Shown in pieces: positions 23,508-32,301 of a stretch of DNA of 39,564 nucleotides. The stretch covers positions 1-39,564 of the forward strand of contig JAFLBT010000008.1 of assembly GCA_017302935.1 (NCBI GenBank), given 5' to 3'. Each line of letters starts with the position of its first letter. Within the stretch, counting starts at the first letter, position 1. The DNA comes from Flavobacteriales bacterium. Lineage in GTDB: Bacteria; Bacteroidota; Bacteroidia; Flavobacteriales; Flavobacteriaceae. The notes beneath the pieces are model-generated. The model did no database searches. It worked only from the letters and a program-made list of their open reading frames with translations, and was not told the DNA's origin. A program made the translations under genes and the position numbers.

Positions 23508-25949
23508 TTACTCTCTGTAGAAAATTCGCTTCACGCGTTGCGAAATTCCGGTCAGAATTTCATACGGAATAGTATTTAATTGATTAGCCATAAACGTAAC
23601 GGATGGATTTTCGCCTAAAATGATGACTTCGTTTCCTTCCACACAGGCAATGTCATTAATGTCGACCATTAACATATCCATACAAACACTGCCAACAATC
23701 GTGGCTTTTTGGTTGTTGATGATGACAAAACCCAATCCGTTTCCCCAACTTCTTCTGATTCCATCTGCATAACCAATAGGAATGGTGGCAATTCGGGTTT
23801 CTTTTTCAGCCATAAAGCGTCGGCCGTAACCTACACTTTCTCCGGCTTGAATGGTTCTGATTTGAGAAATCACCGATTTTAAAGTGCCTACATTTTCCAA
23901 AAACTTTTGCTCGTTTGCATCGTTTGAAATACCATATAAACCAATCCCCAAACGAACCATATCAAGTTGAGCTTGCGGATAATTGGAAATTCCCGAAGTA
24001 TTCAAGATATGCCGAATCGGATTAATTTCTAATTCCCTACTTAGTTGGGTAGAAATACGATTGAATTTTTCAATTTGTTCCAAAGCAAAATCGTTGTGTG
24101 CTAAATCATCGCTCGTAGCCATGTGCGATAAAATACTTTTCACTTGAACGGATTTACAGTTTTTCAAAATAGAAATTAATTCCTCCAAATGCGGTTCCTC
24201 AAAACCCAATCGATGCATGCCGGTATCAATTTTAAGATGAATCGGAAATTGCTTTAGCTGTTTTTGTTTGGCAATTTTTAAAAAGGCATTCAATCCTTTT
24301 AAACTGTAAATTTCGGGTTCCAATTGATGCTGAATGATGGCTTCAAAGCTGGTAGATTCAGGATTCAAAACCATAATCGGTAATTGAATTCCGTTGCTTT
24401 TGAGAGCAATTCCCTCGTCGGCGAAAGCCACACCCAAATAATCTGCTTTGTGATATTCGAGCAATTTGGCAATTTCCAAACCGCCGTTTCCATAGCTAAA
24501 CGCTTTGACCATTACCATCATTTTGGTCTCCGGTTTTAGCTTAGCTTTGTAAAAATTAAAATTGTGAGAAAGAGCATTTAAGTTAATTTCCAAAACCGTT
24601 TCATGTGTTTTTTCTTCTAACAACGAAACAATTTCTTCAAAATGAAAACTGCGTGCCCCTTTGATGAGAATGGTTTCATTTTCAAAATGTAAACTGTCAA
24701 AATGAGCTAAGAAGTCGGCTTGAGAAAGAAACGTTACGCCGTTTAAAAATTTGTGTTTATAGTGTGAAATGGTTTCGCCTACACCAATCACACGACTGAT
24801 TTTATTGGAAATCACCATTTGTGAAACTCGCGAATACAATTCGTCATTTTCCAAACCACTTTGAAAAATATCCGATAAAATCAAGGTTTTTTTATGGTGT
24901 TGTTTTTGGTTTTCTAAAAAATCCAATGCAATTTTTAGCGATTGAAAATCAGAACTATAACTGTCATCGATAATGGTGGTATTGTTGATGCCTTTCTTTA
25001 CTTTTAATCGCATTTCGATTGGATATAAAAGTGACAATCTATTTTGGATAGTATCTAAATCATACTTAAAATAAAACATCACCATCAAACACTGAATCAC
25101 ATTTTCAATCGAAGCTTCGTCTGAAAACGGAATGCTGATTTTAAAACACGTTTTGTTATACGTTACATTCAAACACGTTTTGTCGTTCGTGGTTTTATGA
25201 TGAACCAACACATCTGCCGATTGATCACTTGAACTCCAAGAAAACGTTTTGATGTTTGGGTTTAAAAAAGCGTCAATTGATTTATTTTTGTTGTAAATCA
25301 GTACGTCAACATTCGGGAAAAGTTTTAATTTTTCTTTGATTTTTTGACCCAAATTCTCAAAACCTTCATCGTGAGCAGAACCAATATTGGTTAGAATTCC
25401 GATGGTGGGTTGAATAATCGGTTCAAGAAATTGCATTTCGTTTACGGTGGAAATTCCTGCTTCAAAAATGCCTAAATTATGTTGTTCGTTAATCCCAATC
25501 ACAGAAAGTGGCACACCTACTTGTGAATTATAACTTTTTGGACTTCTGATGATATTATAATCGGGACTCAATAAAAAATTAAGCCATTCTTTTACAATGG
25601 TTTTTCCGTTACTTCCGGTAATGCCAATGATGGGAAAACTGAATTTTTTTCGATAAAATGCCGCAAATTGTTGAAGAGCAAGCAAGGTGTTTTCCACTTT
25701 TAGAAAATTGACACCTTCAACAGTTTCTACATCTTCAGAAACCACAAAATTACAAACACCTTTTTCAATAAGTTCATTGATATAAGTGTGTCCGTTATTA
25801 TTCGGTCCAATCAAGCAAAAAAACAAGGTATAATTATTGTTTTGAAACGAACGGCTGTCGATGGAAACGTTTTGAATACTGTTATCAGGATGATTTCCGA
25901 AAAATTCAGCATTCAGTTGAGGAATAATATCGTTTAAAACGAGACTCAC
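23508..25949 (-). CDS. Bifunctional MurF ligase / alanine racemase
   Basis: An 813-residue fusion serving peptidoglycan synthesis in the cytoplasm. Residues 1 to ~445 are MurF, which adds D-Ala-D-Ala to UDP-MurNAc-tripeptide: ATP loop GITGSNGKT (109-117), then a Mur ligase central domain (LGIFEAGISTVNEM, NIGSAHDEGF) and C-terminal domain (TIIDDSYSSD). Residues ~450-813 are a PLP alanine racemase making D-alanine: PLP lysine in VMVKAFSYGNGG, then KIDTGMHRLGF, RLGIGLYG, and the other active-site part near SVCMDMLMVD. So one protein makes D-Ala and uses its dimer. This fusion is known in Bacteroidetes. It starts 3 bp after tdk, so the two are co-transcribed. Confidence 0.95.
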   Translation of the reverse strand: MSLVLNDIIPQLNAEFFGNHPDNSIQNVSIDSRSFQNNNYTLFFCLIGPNNNGHTYINELIEKGVCNFVVSEDVETVEGVNFLKVENTLLALQQFAAFYRKKFSFPIIGITGSNGKTIVKEWLNFLLSPDYNIIRSPKSYNSQVGVPLSVIGINEQHNLGIFEAGISTVNEMQFLEPIIQPTIGILTNIGSAHDEGFENLGQKIKEKLKLFPNVDVLIYNKNKSIDAFLNPNIKTFSWSSSDQSADVLVHHKTTNDKTCLNVTYNKTCFKISIPFSDEASIENVIQCLMVMFYFKYDLDTIQNRLSLLYPIEMRLKVKKGINNTTIIDDSYSSDFQSLKIALDFLENQKQHHKKTLILSDIFQSGLENDELYSRVSQMVISNKISRVIGVGETISHYKHKFLNGVTFLSQADFLAHFDSLHFENETILIKGARSFHFEEIVSLLEEKTHETVLEINLNALSHNFNFYKAKLKPETKMMVMVKAFSYGNGGLEIAKLLEYHKADYLGVAFADEGIALKSNGIQLPIMVLNPESTSFEAIIQHQLEPEIYSLKGLNAFLKIAKQKQLKQFPIHLKIDTGMHRLGFEEPHLEELISILKNCKSVQVKSILSHMATSDDLAHNDFALEQIEKFNRISTQLSRELEINPIRHILNTSGISNYPQAQLDMVRLGIGLYGISNDANEQKFLENVGTLKSVISQIRTIQAGESVGYGRRFMAEKETRIATIPIGYADGIRRSWGNGLGFVIINNQKATIVGSVCMDMLMVDINDIACVEGNEVIILGENPSVTFMANQLNTIPYEILTGISQRVKRIFYRE

Positions 25950-25952
25950 TGG

Positions 25953-26573
25953 TTAGGATTTTGGTTTGTTTTCAGCTTCTGTTTTGTGTTCGGCTTGTTC
26001 ACGCATGGCATGATAATAAGCTGCTCTGCTCAACGGTTCGTATTCTTCAGTTTCGCCAAGCATAACCAACTTGTCGTTGTCTGCTTTTCTAAAACTGTAA
26101 TTGGCTAAATTTCCGGTTCGGGTGCAAACGGCGTGCACTTTGGTGACATATTCGGCTGTTGCCATCAAAGCAGGCATTGGTCCAAAAGGATTTCCTTTAA
26201 AATCCATATCCAATCCGGCTACAATTACGCGAATGCCTGAATTGGCTAAATCATTGCAAATGGCAACAATTTCATCATCAAAAAACTGAGCTTCATCAAT
26301 GCCCACCACATCACAGCCTTGAGCCAAAATACGAATATTGGCGGCAGCCGGAACAGGTGTAGAACGAATTTCATTTGAATCGTGCGAAACCACCATTTCA
26401 TCGTGATAACGCGTATCGATGGCCGGTTTAAAAATCTCCACTTTTTGTTTGGCAAACTGAGCTCTTTTGAGTCTGCGAATGAGTTCTTCGGTCTTTCCCG
26501 AGAACATTGAACCGCAGATTACTTCAATCCAGCCAAATTGTTCTTTATGATTTACGGTATTTTCAAGAAACAT
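25953..26573 (-). CDS. tdk: Thymidine kinase
   Basis: Phosphorylates thymidine to dTMP in the salvage pathway. 206 residues with P-loop GSMFSGKT (21-28), Walker B/catalytic [12 protein letters not shown] and the lasso-like [17 protein letters not shown] region. In many TK1 enzymes four Cys/His residues hold a zinc ion in the lasso; here only one clear Cys remains ([15 protein letters not shown]) and the C-terminal pair is replaced ([12 protein letters not shown]), so this copy may lack structural zinc. The tail is charged. It is the first gene of the tdk-murF/alr pair and is divergent from the Glu-rich gene, with a 21-bp palindrome between them. Confidence 0.94.
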   Translation of the reverse strand: MFLENTVNHKEQFGWIEVICGSMFSGKTEELIRRLKRAQFAKQKVEIFKPAIDTRYHDEMVVSHDSNEIRSTPVPAAANIRILAQGCDVVGIDEAQFFDDEIVAICNDLANSGIRVIVAGLDMDFKGNPFGPMPALMATAEYVTKVHAVCTRTGNLANYSFRKADNDKLVMLGETEEYEPLSRAAYYHAMREQAEHKTEAENKPKS

Positions 26574-26594
26574 TTTCTATTTTTCTAGCTAAAG

Positions 26595-26615
26595 AATAAC
26601 ATATTTTATGTTATT
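26595..26615. promoter_or_regulatory. 21-bp perfect palindrome in the tdk divergent promoter region
   Basis: AATAACATA-TTT-TATGTTATT, exact over 9 bases on each side of a 3-bp centre, 22 bp upstream of the tdk start and 61 bp upstream of the other gene. Position and symmetry suit an operator for a dimeric regulator, but AT-rich palindromes also arise by chance. Confidence 0.4.
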
Positions 26616-26675
26616 TTGTATCAGAAACAAATTTATAAAATTCCAGTCGCTAAATTCAATATAATTGTAAAAGTT

Positions 26676-27641
26676 ATGAAGAAAAAGTTAGAAGCAGATT
26701 TAATTAGTATTGCACACCGTGTTTTAAAATTAAAAGGAAAAGAAGATGTCGTTCAATTGCATCAAGAAGCTCAAAAATTAGTTGAAAAGTTAGCTATTCT
26801 TCGGTTTTATGAAGAAAATATCAATGTGTTGAAAGATGAAATTTCGGAAGAAGAATTAGAAGAAAAACTCTTTGCCGAAGTTCCTGCTCAGCCTGAAATT
26901 GTTGTAAAAGAAGAGGAAGTAAAAGAAGAAGTTCAAGCTGAAGCTGTAGCCGAAGAAACTATTCAAGAAGTAGTTGCAGGAGAACCTAGTGAAGAAGAAA
27001 TAATTGAGGAAGAAGAGGAGGTTGTAGCGAAAGAAGAATCGGAAGAAGAAGTTTTTGTTGAAGAAATTATGACAGAAACGCAAAAAGAAGAACCTGTTCA
27101 AGAAGAAATAAAAGAAGAAAAAGAAGAATCGGTTTTCAGTCCGTTATTTGAATTAGCATCAGAAGAAGAGGAGAAACCGGCTGCTAAAATGGAACAAAAA
27201 CAAATTTCGTTTGAAGATTTGTTAGGAACAGATTATAAAGAACCGGAATTTGTAAAAGTAAATGATGTTCCGCAGGAAGTAGAAAAAGTAACCGAAATTT
27301 CATTTGAAAAAGTAGATGAAACCATCATTCCGGAGGTTAAAATAGAAACCAAAACGGAAACCATTACAGTAAAAACCGAACACAAAATATCTTCCTTAAA
27401 CGATACCTTAATTAAAGGAATTAATATTGGTTTAAATGATCGAATTGCGTTTGTAAAACACTTATTTGGCGGCAGCAACGAAGATTTTAACCGTGTAATT
27501 TCGCAAATCAGCACCTATGATTCTTTTCAAGAAGTGCAACAATTTATTGTTGATATGGTGAAACCTGATTACAATAATTGGGAAGGAAAAGAAGAATACG
27601 CGGATCGTTTTATGAATTTGGTGGAGAAAAAATTTGCATAA
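26676..27641 (+). CDS. Glu-rich protein with conserved C-terminal domain
   Basis: About 321 residues from the ATG at 26676 (MKKKLEADLISIAHRVLKLK); an in-frame ATG 20 codons earlier gives an unlikely extension. N-terminus (1-75): helical and charged. Middle (about 75-215): a very acidic low-complexity linker full of EEE, EEV and KEE. C-terminus (about 245-321): an ordered domain beginning LIKGINIGLNDRIAFVKHLF and later having F-N-R-V and a W-x-x-K-E-E-Y-x-D-R-F end. I know similar tails in Bacteroidetes proteins of unknown function but cannot name an activity. Probably cytoplasmic: no signal or membrane segment. Divergent from tdk and upstream of rsmI. Confidence 0.8.
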   Translation: MKKKLEADLISIAHRVLKLKGKEDVVQLHQEAQKLVEKLAILRFYEENINVLKDEISEEELEEKLFAEVPAQPEIVVKEEEVKEEVQAEAVAEETIQEVVAGEPSEEEIIEEEEEVVAKEESEEEVFVEEIMTETQKEEPVQEEIKEEKEESVFSPLFELASEEEEKPAAKMEQKQISFEDLLGTDYKEPEFVKVNDVPQEVEKVTEISFEKVDETIIPEVKIETKTETITVKTEHKISSLNDTLIKGINIGLNDRIAFVKHLFGGSNEDFNRVISQISTYDSFQEVQQFIVDMVKPDYNNWEGKEEYADRFMNLVEKKFA

Positions 27642-27660
27642 ACTTTTTCTCCTCGATTTT

Positions 27661-27686
27661 GCCATCTCGACGAAGGAGAGATCTCA
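27661..27686. repeat. Short intergenic repeat (CGACGAAGGAGA family)
   Basis: GCCATCTCGACGAAGGAGAG followed by ATCTCAT, with ATCTC/GAGAT able to form a small hairpin. Elements of this form (TTCGACGAAGGAGAAATCTC) are widespread in Bacteroidetes intergenic DNA as far as I know. It fills the 70-bp gap before rsmI. Confidence 0.55.
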
Positions 27687-27711
27687 TTATTTGATTTTTT
27701 AAAACTTTACC

Positions 27712-28389
27712 ATGAGCAAACTCTACATCGTTCCCACGCCCATCGGAAACCTAGAAGACATGACTTTCAGAGCCATCAAAGTGCTCAAAGAAGTAGATTG
27801 CATCTTAGCCGAAGACACTCGAAACAGCGGAAAATTATTGAAGCATTTTGAGATTGGAACGCACATGCAAAGTCACCACATGCATAACGAACACAAAACC
27901 GTGGAAGGTTTGATTAAACGTTTGCAAGCCGGAGAAACCATTGCTTTAATTTCCGATGCCGGAACGCCAGCCATTTCCGATCCGGGATTTTTGCTCACGC
28001 GAGCTTGTGTGGAAAACAATATTGAAGTAGAATGTTTGCCTGGAGCAACTGCTTTTGTTCCCGCTTTAGTGAACAGTGGCTTGCCAAATGATAAATTTGT
28101 GTTCGAAGGTTTTTTGCCCGATAAAAAAGGAAGACAAACTCGTTTTTTAGCTTTAGCCGAAGAAATTAGAACGATGATTTTCTATGTTTCACCACACAAA
28201 TTGAACAAAACGTTAGCTGAATTTGTGCAGTATTTTGGAGCAGAAAGACAAGTTTCCGTTTCCAGAGAATTATCAAAATTGCACGAAGAAACTGTTCGCG
28301 GATCGGCCGCTGACGTTTTAAAACATTTTGAAGCTAAACCCGCCAAAGGTGAAATTGTGGTAGTAGTTGGCGGAAAATCGTTAAAATAA
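27712..28389 (+). CDS. rsmI: 16S rRNA 2'-O-methyltransferase (C1402)
   Basis: Uses S-adenosylmethionine to methylate the 2'-OH of C1402 in 16S rRNA at the ribosome P site. The 225 residues are of the tetrapyrrole-methylase-like fold: LYIVPTPIGNLEDMTFRA at the N-terminus, the CILAEDTRNSGKLLKHF motif, the AdoMet loop SDAGTPAISDPG, LPGATAFVPALVNSGLP and SRELSKLHEET. The short length (no long C-terminal extension) is usual in Bacteroidetes. It is convergent with the hipA-like gene, with 56 bp between them and no clear terminator. Confidence 0.95.
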   Translation: MSKLYIVPTPIGNLEDMTFRAIKVLKEVDCILAEDTRNSGKLLKHFEIGTHMQSHHMHNEHKTVEGLIKRLQAGETIALISDAGTPAISDPGFLLTRACVENNIEVECLPGATAFVPALVNSGLPNDKFVFEGFLPDKKGRQTRFLALAEEIRTMIFYVSPHKLNKTLAEFVQYFGAERQVSVSRELSKLHEETVRGSAADVLKHFEAKPAKGEIVVVVGGKSLK

Positions 28390-28445
28390 ATTGTAACAAA
28401 TAAGATTCATTATAACTTATTTAAGGTATTAATGAAACAATAAAG

Positions 28446-29735
28446 TTACATAAAAAAATTAAATAAGCTTTTTATTTCTTTTTGTTGAGCCGAAGGAATG
28501 ATTGCTTTTTCGGCAAATTCATCCCATTTTAAAATGGCTTCCCGACATTCATCAATAATTTGTTGTGGCTTTTTGATGTTGACGTTTTTGGCTAGCGATA
28601 AAACATCATTCAACTCGATATTTTCTTTTTTTCCATTAATCGTCATTTGATGAGCTTTCAACCAAAAATTGGACGGATTAAAAGCAAATGTAACATCATA
28701 AGCCGGTGAAAGCGACCATTTTCCATCCGAATTCATCAAAAAAGAAATGTTTTTGGTATGATCATCTTGATTTCTCGCCATCACATTAAAAACCATTCTT
28801 CTAAATAATTCTTCCATGTCAGGATAAGGCAATTGCATTTGTCGCATCACCATCAAAGCTTGTTCATACGAATACGAACCCGGCATATTATAATCAAAAT
28901 GAGCTAAACCACACAACGTTTGCATGTGCATTTTTTGGTTGTTCACGCGATCAAAACGTTTGGTCATAAAATGAGCTCGCTGATTTTCCATTTTCAATTC
29001 GCTTTCCATCATGTTGATTCCGGCTGCGGTTGCCATCAAATAATACGCATATTCAATGTTGCCATAACCTTTTGGGTCACCCAATTGATGATTGGTCACA
29101 CCATCAAATTTTATCAACCAATAATCAAAACCATCCAATCCATCAATTTGACCGGAGCGAACTTCGCCTGTTTTTTGATTATAGGCAATGATTGCTTTTG
29201 CACGAGCTCCACCGGCAGAACTTCCGACTTGAAGAATGTCTGAAAAACCTTTTTCATCTTTCAAATTGGTTTGAAACGAAGCCCGTTCAGCCAAAACTTC
29301 TTTGGCAAATTCTACTAAAGCGTTTATTTCTAATTTATTTGATGGGATGATTGATGAGCCGGATTCAGGTTCAAATTCTAATGCTCCCATTCCGCGTTTG
29401 CCAAGGTAACAAAGGCGATCAACCGGGTTGAAACTTTGTGCGGTTTTACCTTGTTGAGCGAGCCAGGCATCAATTACTTGATTACCAAATTTGTCCGGTA
29501 AACTGTCTGCCAATAATCCCGGCAACCCTTTGAAAGTTTCAAAATTTAAAAAAGGAAAGGAAAACACCCGTCGACCTTTTTTGGCTTCGGATATTGGAAG
29601 GGTAATGGGCGATAAATCTAAATCGGAGTCAATAAAATTTTTATCAAATTCAAAAACACCCACATTTTTAGATTCATCCCACAGCACCGCACCAACTTTG
29701 CGATTCCAAATTTTTACAGCAGCAACTGTATTCAT
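28446..29735 (-). CDS. HipA-like serine/threonine kinase toxin
   Basis: A 429-residue HipA-family kinase, probably the toxin of a type II toxin-antitoxin pair; the E. coli homologue phosphorylates glutamyl-tRNA synthetase and causes persistence. HipA N-terminal part: FETFKGLPGLLADSLPDKFG. The P-loop-like region reads GSSAGGARAKAIIAY. The catalytic loop ARNQDDHTKNISFLM has the base Asp and the Asn, and the metal-binding Asp is in LSPAYDVTFAF. All key residues seem intact. It starts 2 bp after the HTH gene, so they are translated together. The substrate of this copy is unknown. Confidence 0.9.
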   Translation of the reverse strand: MNTVAAVKIWNRKVGAVLWDESKNVGVFEFDKNFIDSDLDLSPITLPISEAKKGRRVFSFPFLNFETFKGLPGLLADSLPDKFGNQVIDAWLAQQGKTAQSFNPVDRLCYLGKRGMGALEFEPESGSSIIPSNKLEINALVEFAKEVLAERASFQTNLKDEKGFSDILQVGSSAGGARAKAIIAYNQKTGEVRSGQIDGLDGFDYWLIKFDGVTNHQLGDPKGYGNIEYAYYLMATAAGINMMESELKMENQRAHFMTKRFDRVNNQKMHMQTLCGLAHFDYNMPGSYSYEQALMVMRQMQLPYPDMEELFRRMVFNVMARNQDDHTKNISFLMNSDGKWSLSPAYDVTFAFNPSNFWLKAHQMTINGKKENIELNDVLSLAKNVNIKKPQQIIDECREAILKWDEFAEKAIIPSAQQKEIKSLFNFFM

Positions 29736-29737
29736 AA

Positions 29738-30061
29738 TTATTTAGATGGTGAAGCTTTTTTGCGGTATTTTGAGCGTTCTTCCATGACTTGCAACGGACT
29801 AATTTCCGGTTCTTCGTTGAGGTAATTGAAGAGTTCTAGTTTTCCTAACGCACGCATCACTTGCACCATGGTTAACAAATTAATAGCCTTTCCGGATTCC
29901 ATACGACTGATGGTAATTCGGCTTAAACCACATTGTTCGGCAAGTTCTTCTTGAGAGATGTTTTTGTTTAGTCGCATTTGTTTCAAACTAGAACAAAGCG
30001 ATCGAACAACAGCGGCATCTGTCATGGCATACCAATTTTTATAGTAACTATTTTGATACAT
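29738..30061 (-). CDS. HipB-like Xre-family antitoxin/repressor
   Basis: 107 residues with a cro/C1-type helix-turn-helix (about 27-80: MRLNKNISQEELAEQCGLSR ... ISRMESGK). It is expected to bind the operon's operator and the HipA protein, blocking the kinase and repressing transcription. A second in-frame ATG (MTDAAVVRSL) 12 codons in is also a possible start. The tail (RSKYRKKASPSK) is basic. It is the first gene of the pair; a TACATTTG element lies 38 bp upstream. Confidence 0.88.
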   Translation of the reverse strand: MYQNSYYKNWYAMTDAAVVRSLCSSLKQMRLNKNISQEELAEQCGLSRITISRMESGKAINLLTMVQVMRALGKLELFNYLNEEPEISPLQVMEERSKYRKKASPSK

Positions 30062-30099
30062 TATAGCTAATTTTATTCATTAATGAAACAAATATGCAA

Positions 30100-30107
30100 C
30101 AAATGTA
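30100..30107 (-). promoter_or_regulatory. Candidate -7 element (TACATTTG) of hipBA-like operon
   Basis: Exact TAnnTTTG match in the 107-bp gap between the divergent HTH and OsmC genes. No TTG at the expected distance. Confidence 0.4.
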
Positions 30108-30146
30108 CGATAATTTTTTAGGATAAAAAAAATTTTTAAAATTCAT

Positions 30147-30154
30147 TATCTTTG
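30147..30154 (+). promoter_or_regulatory. Candidate -7 element (TATCTTTG) of OsmC gene
   Basis: Exact TAnnTTTG match ending 14 bp before the ATG at 30169, giving a short leader. No TTG element at the expected distance. Confidence 0.4.
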
Positions 30155-30168
30155 AAAAAAAGTACAGC

Positions 30169-30591
30169 ATGACACATCAAATTTCTACAAAATGGTTAGG
30201 CGGAATGGCATTTGAAGCAACCAATCCGGGAGGAGATTTCAGAATTGATGCCGATATTGAAATTGGTGGAACAAACAATGGGCTTCGTCCAAAGGCTCTG
30301 ATGTTGGATGCATTGGCGGGTTGCACAGGAATTGATGTAGCTTCATTGTTGCCCAAAATGAAAGTTGCAGTTGACACTTTTCATGTTGATGTAGAAGGCG
30401 ATTTAACCGAAGAGCATCCTAAATATTATCATTCGGTTCGTGTGGTTTACCATTTTTATGGAAATGATTTAGAAAAAGATAAATTACAAAAAATTGTCAA
30501 TTTATCAGTAGAAAAATATTGTGGCGTTATGGAAATGTTTCGTAAATTTGCCCAGGTGGATGTGAAAATTGAGTACCATCCAAAAGTATAA
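30169..30591 (+). CDS. OsmC family protein
   Basis: A 140-residue OsmC/Ohr-fold protein. Family members use two cysteines to reduce organic hydroperoxides; here Cys52 (ALAGCTGIDV) and Cys118 (VEKYCGVMEMF) occupy the usual places, the second with the family's C-x-x-x motif. The start of the fold (WLGGMAFEATNPGGDFRIDA) and the HPKYYHSVRVVYHF strand are also typical. Closest by look to the YhfA-like OsmC branch, whose role is less clear than that of Ohr, so I do not give a symbol. It lies 21 bp before recJ on the same strand and may be co-transcribed with it. Confidence 0.88.
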   Translation: MTHQISTKWLGGMAFEATNPGGDFRIDADIEIGGTNNGLRPKALMLDALAGCTGIDVASLLPKMKVAVDTFHVDVEGDLTEEHPKYYHSVRVVYHFYGNDLEKDKLQKIVNLSVEKYCGVMEMFRKFAQVDVKIEYHPKV

Positions 30592-30612
30592 GCCATTCAA
30601 AATTAATACACT

Positions 30613-32301
30613 ATGCGTTGGACCATCAAACCCAAACCAGAGCCTCATTTGGTTTCGCAATTAGCTAACGAACTTAATGTTGGCAAACTAATCGCCTCAC
30701 TTTTAGTACAAAGAGGAATTTCTACATTTAATCAAGCAAAACAATTTTTTCGACCGTCTTTAAACGATTTACATGATCCGTATTTGATGAAAGATATGGA
30801 TAAAGCAGTTAATCGAATTGAAAATGCCATCGGCAATCAAGAAAATATTTTAGTTTTTGGCGATTATGATGTGGATGGAACGACAGCAGTTTCATTGGTT
30901 TCTTCATACTTAAAAACGATTTATCCAAATATTGCCACCTACATTCCGGATCGGTATGATGAAGGTTACGGTATTTCGTTCAAAGGAATTGACTTTGCCG
31001 ACGACAATGGTTTTTCTTTAATCATTGCATTGGATTGTGGTATAAAATCAATTGATCATGTGGCTTATGCGAAAGAAAAAAATATTGATTTCATAATCTG
31101 TGATCACCATCGACCAGGTGAAATTTTGCCAGAAGCCATTGCCGTTTTAGACCCAAAAAGAAGTGATTGTACTTATCCGTATGACGAACTTTGTGGTTGT
31201 GGAGTTGGCTTTAAATTAATTCAGGCATTGGCACAAAATAGAGGAGAAACAATTGATGATTTGATTCCGTATTTAGACTTGGTTGCTACGGCTATTGCAG
31301 CAGATATTGTTCCGATGACGGGTGAAAATCGCATTTTGGCTAAATTTGGATTGGAAGTCATTAACACCAATCCTCGTCCGGGAATCAAAGCATTGATTCA
31401 AAATGTAAAGAAAAAAGTGCTTACGATAACCGATGTGGTTTTTATCATCGCACCTCGAATTAATGCCGCCGGAAGAATCAAACACGGAAATCATGCGGTT
31501 GAATTATTAACTGAATTTAATTTAGAACAAGCGGAACAATTTGCTTCTGAAATTGAAGGATATAATGCAGATAGAAAAGATTTAGACAAACAAATCACCG
31601 TTGAAGCTTTAGCTCAAATTGAAGAAAACAACGAAAAAGAAAAATTCACTACTGTTGTTTACAATGAAAATTGGCACAAAGGTGTAATTGGAATTGTGGC
31701 CTCTCGATTAACGGAAACGTATTATCGGCCGACGTTAGTTTTTACGAAAAGCGGCGATAAATTAGCGGCCTCAGCTCGTTCTGTAAAAGATTTCGATGTG
31801 TATAATGCCTTGGAAAAATGCTCTGAACATTTAGAACAATTTGGCGGACACATGTATGCGGCCGGAATGACATTAAAAGAGGAGAATTATTTACAATTTA
31901 AAGATGCGTTTGAAAAAGTGGTTCAGGAAACCATTCATCCCGATTTATTAATTCCTGAAATATCGGTTGATGCTGAAATAGATTTGACAGAAATTAATCC
32001 GAAATTAATTCGCCTTTTACATCAATTTGAACCATTCGGTCCTGAAAATATGACACCGGTTTTTATGGCAAAAAATGTAGTTGATACCGGTTACGGAAAA
32101 ACGCTTGGTCAAAACGATGAGCATTTGAAATTATTTGTCAAACAAAATAACTCAGAGGGTTTTGGTGTAATAGGTTTTGGGTTAGGAAAAAAATTGGAGC
32201 TAACCAAAAATCATCAACTGTTTGAAATGGCATTTTGTATTGATGAAAATGAATTCAATGGAAATGTAACGGTTCAATTGAGAGCAAAAGATGTTCGTTA
32301 G
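30613..32301 (+). CDS. recJ: Single-stranded-DNA-specific exonuclease RecJ
   Basis: A 5'-to-3' exonuclease on single-stranded DNA used in recombination and mismatch/base-excision repair. 562 residues. DHH-family motifs in order: VFGDYDVDGTTAVSL (motif I), IALDCGIKS (II), IICDHHRPGE (III, DHH), VLDPKRSDC and CGCGVGFKLIQ (IV). The DHHA1 part follows: APRINAAGRIKHGNHAVELL, HKGVIGIVASRLTE and FGGHMYAAGMTL, then an OB-like C-terminal domain (FEPFGPENMTPVF). Full length, with all metal ligands present. Its 3' end overlaps the convergent lpxH gene by 4 bp, so no terminator separates them. Confidence 0.95.
   Translation: MRWTIKPKPEPHLVSQLANELNVGKLIASLLVQRGISTFNQAKQFFRPSLNDLHDPYLMKDMDKAVNRIENAIGNQENILVFGDYDVDGTTAVSLVSSYLKTIYPNIATYIPDRYDEGYGISFKGIDFADDNGFSLIIALDCGIKSIDHVAYAKEKNIDFIICDHHRPGEILPEAIAVLDPKRSDCTYPYDELCGCGVGFKLIQALAQNRGETIDDLIPYLDLVATAIAADIVPMTGENRILAKFGLEVINTNPRPGIKALIQNVKKKVLTITDVVFIIAPRINAAGRIKHGNHAVELLTEFNLEQAEQFASEIEGYNADRKDLDKQITVEALAQIEENNEKEKFTTVVYNENWHKGVIGIVASRLTETYYRPTLVFTKSGDKLAASARSVKDFDVYNALEKCSEHLEQFGGHMYAAGMTLKEENYLQFKDAFEKVVQETIHPDLLIPEISVDAEIDLTEINPKLIRLLHQFEPFGPENMTPVFMAKNVVDTGYGKTLGQNDEHLKLFVKQNNSEGFGVIGFGLGKKLELTKNHQLFEMAFCIDENEFNGNVTVQLRAKDVR

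Noticed and set aside
28390-28445. Weak TGTAAC/GTTACA inverted match between rsmI and hipA-like gene
   Set aside because: Arms too short and too far apart for a terminator.
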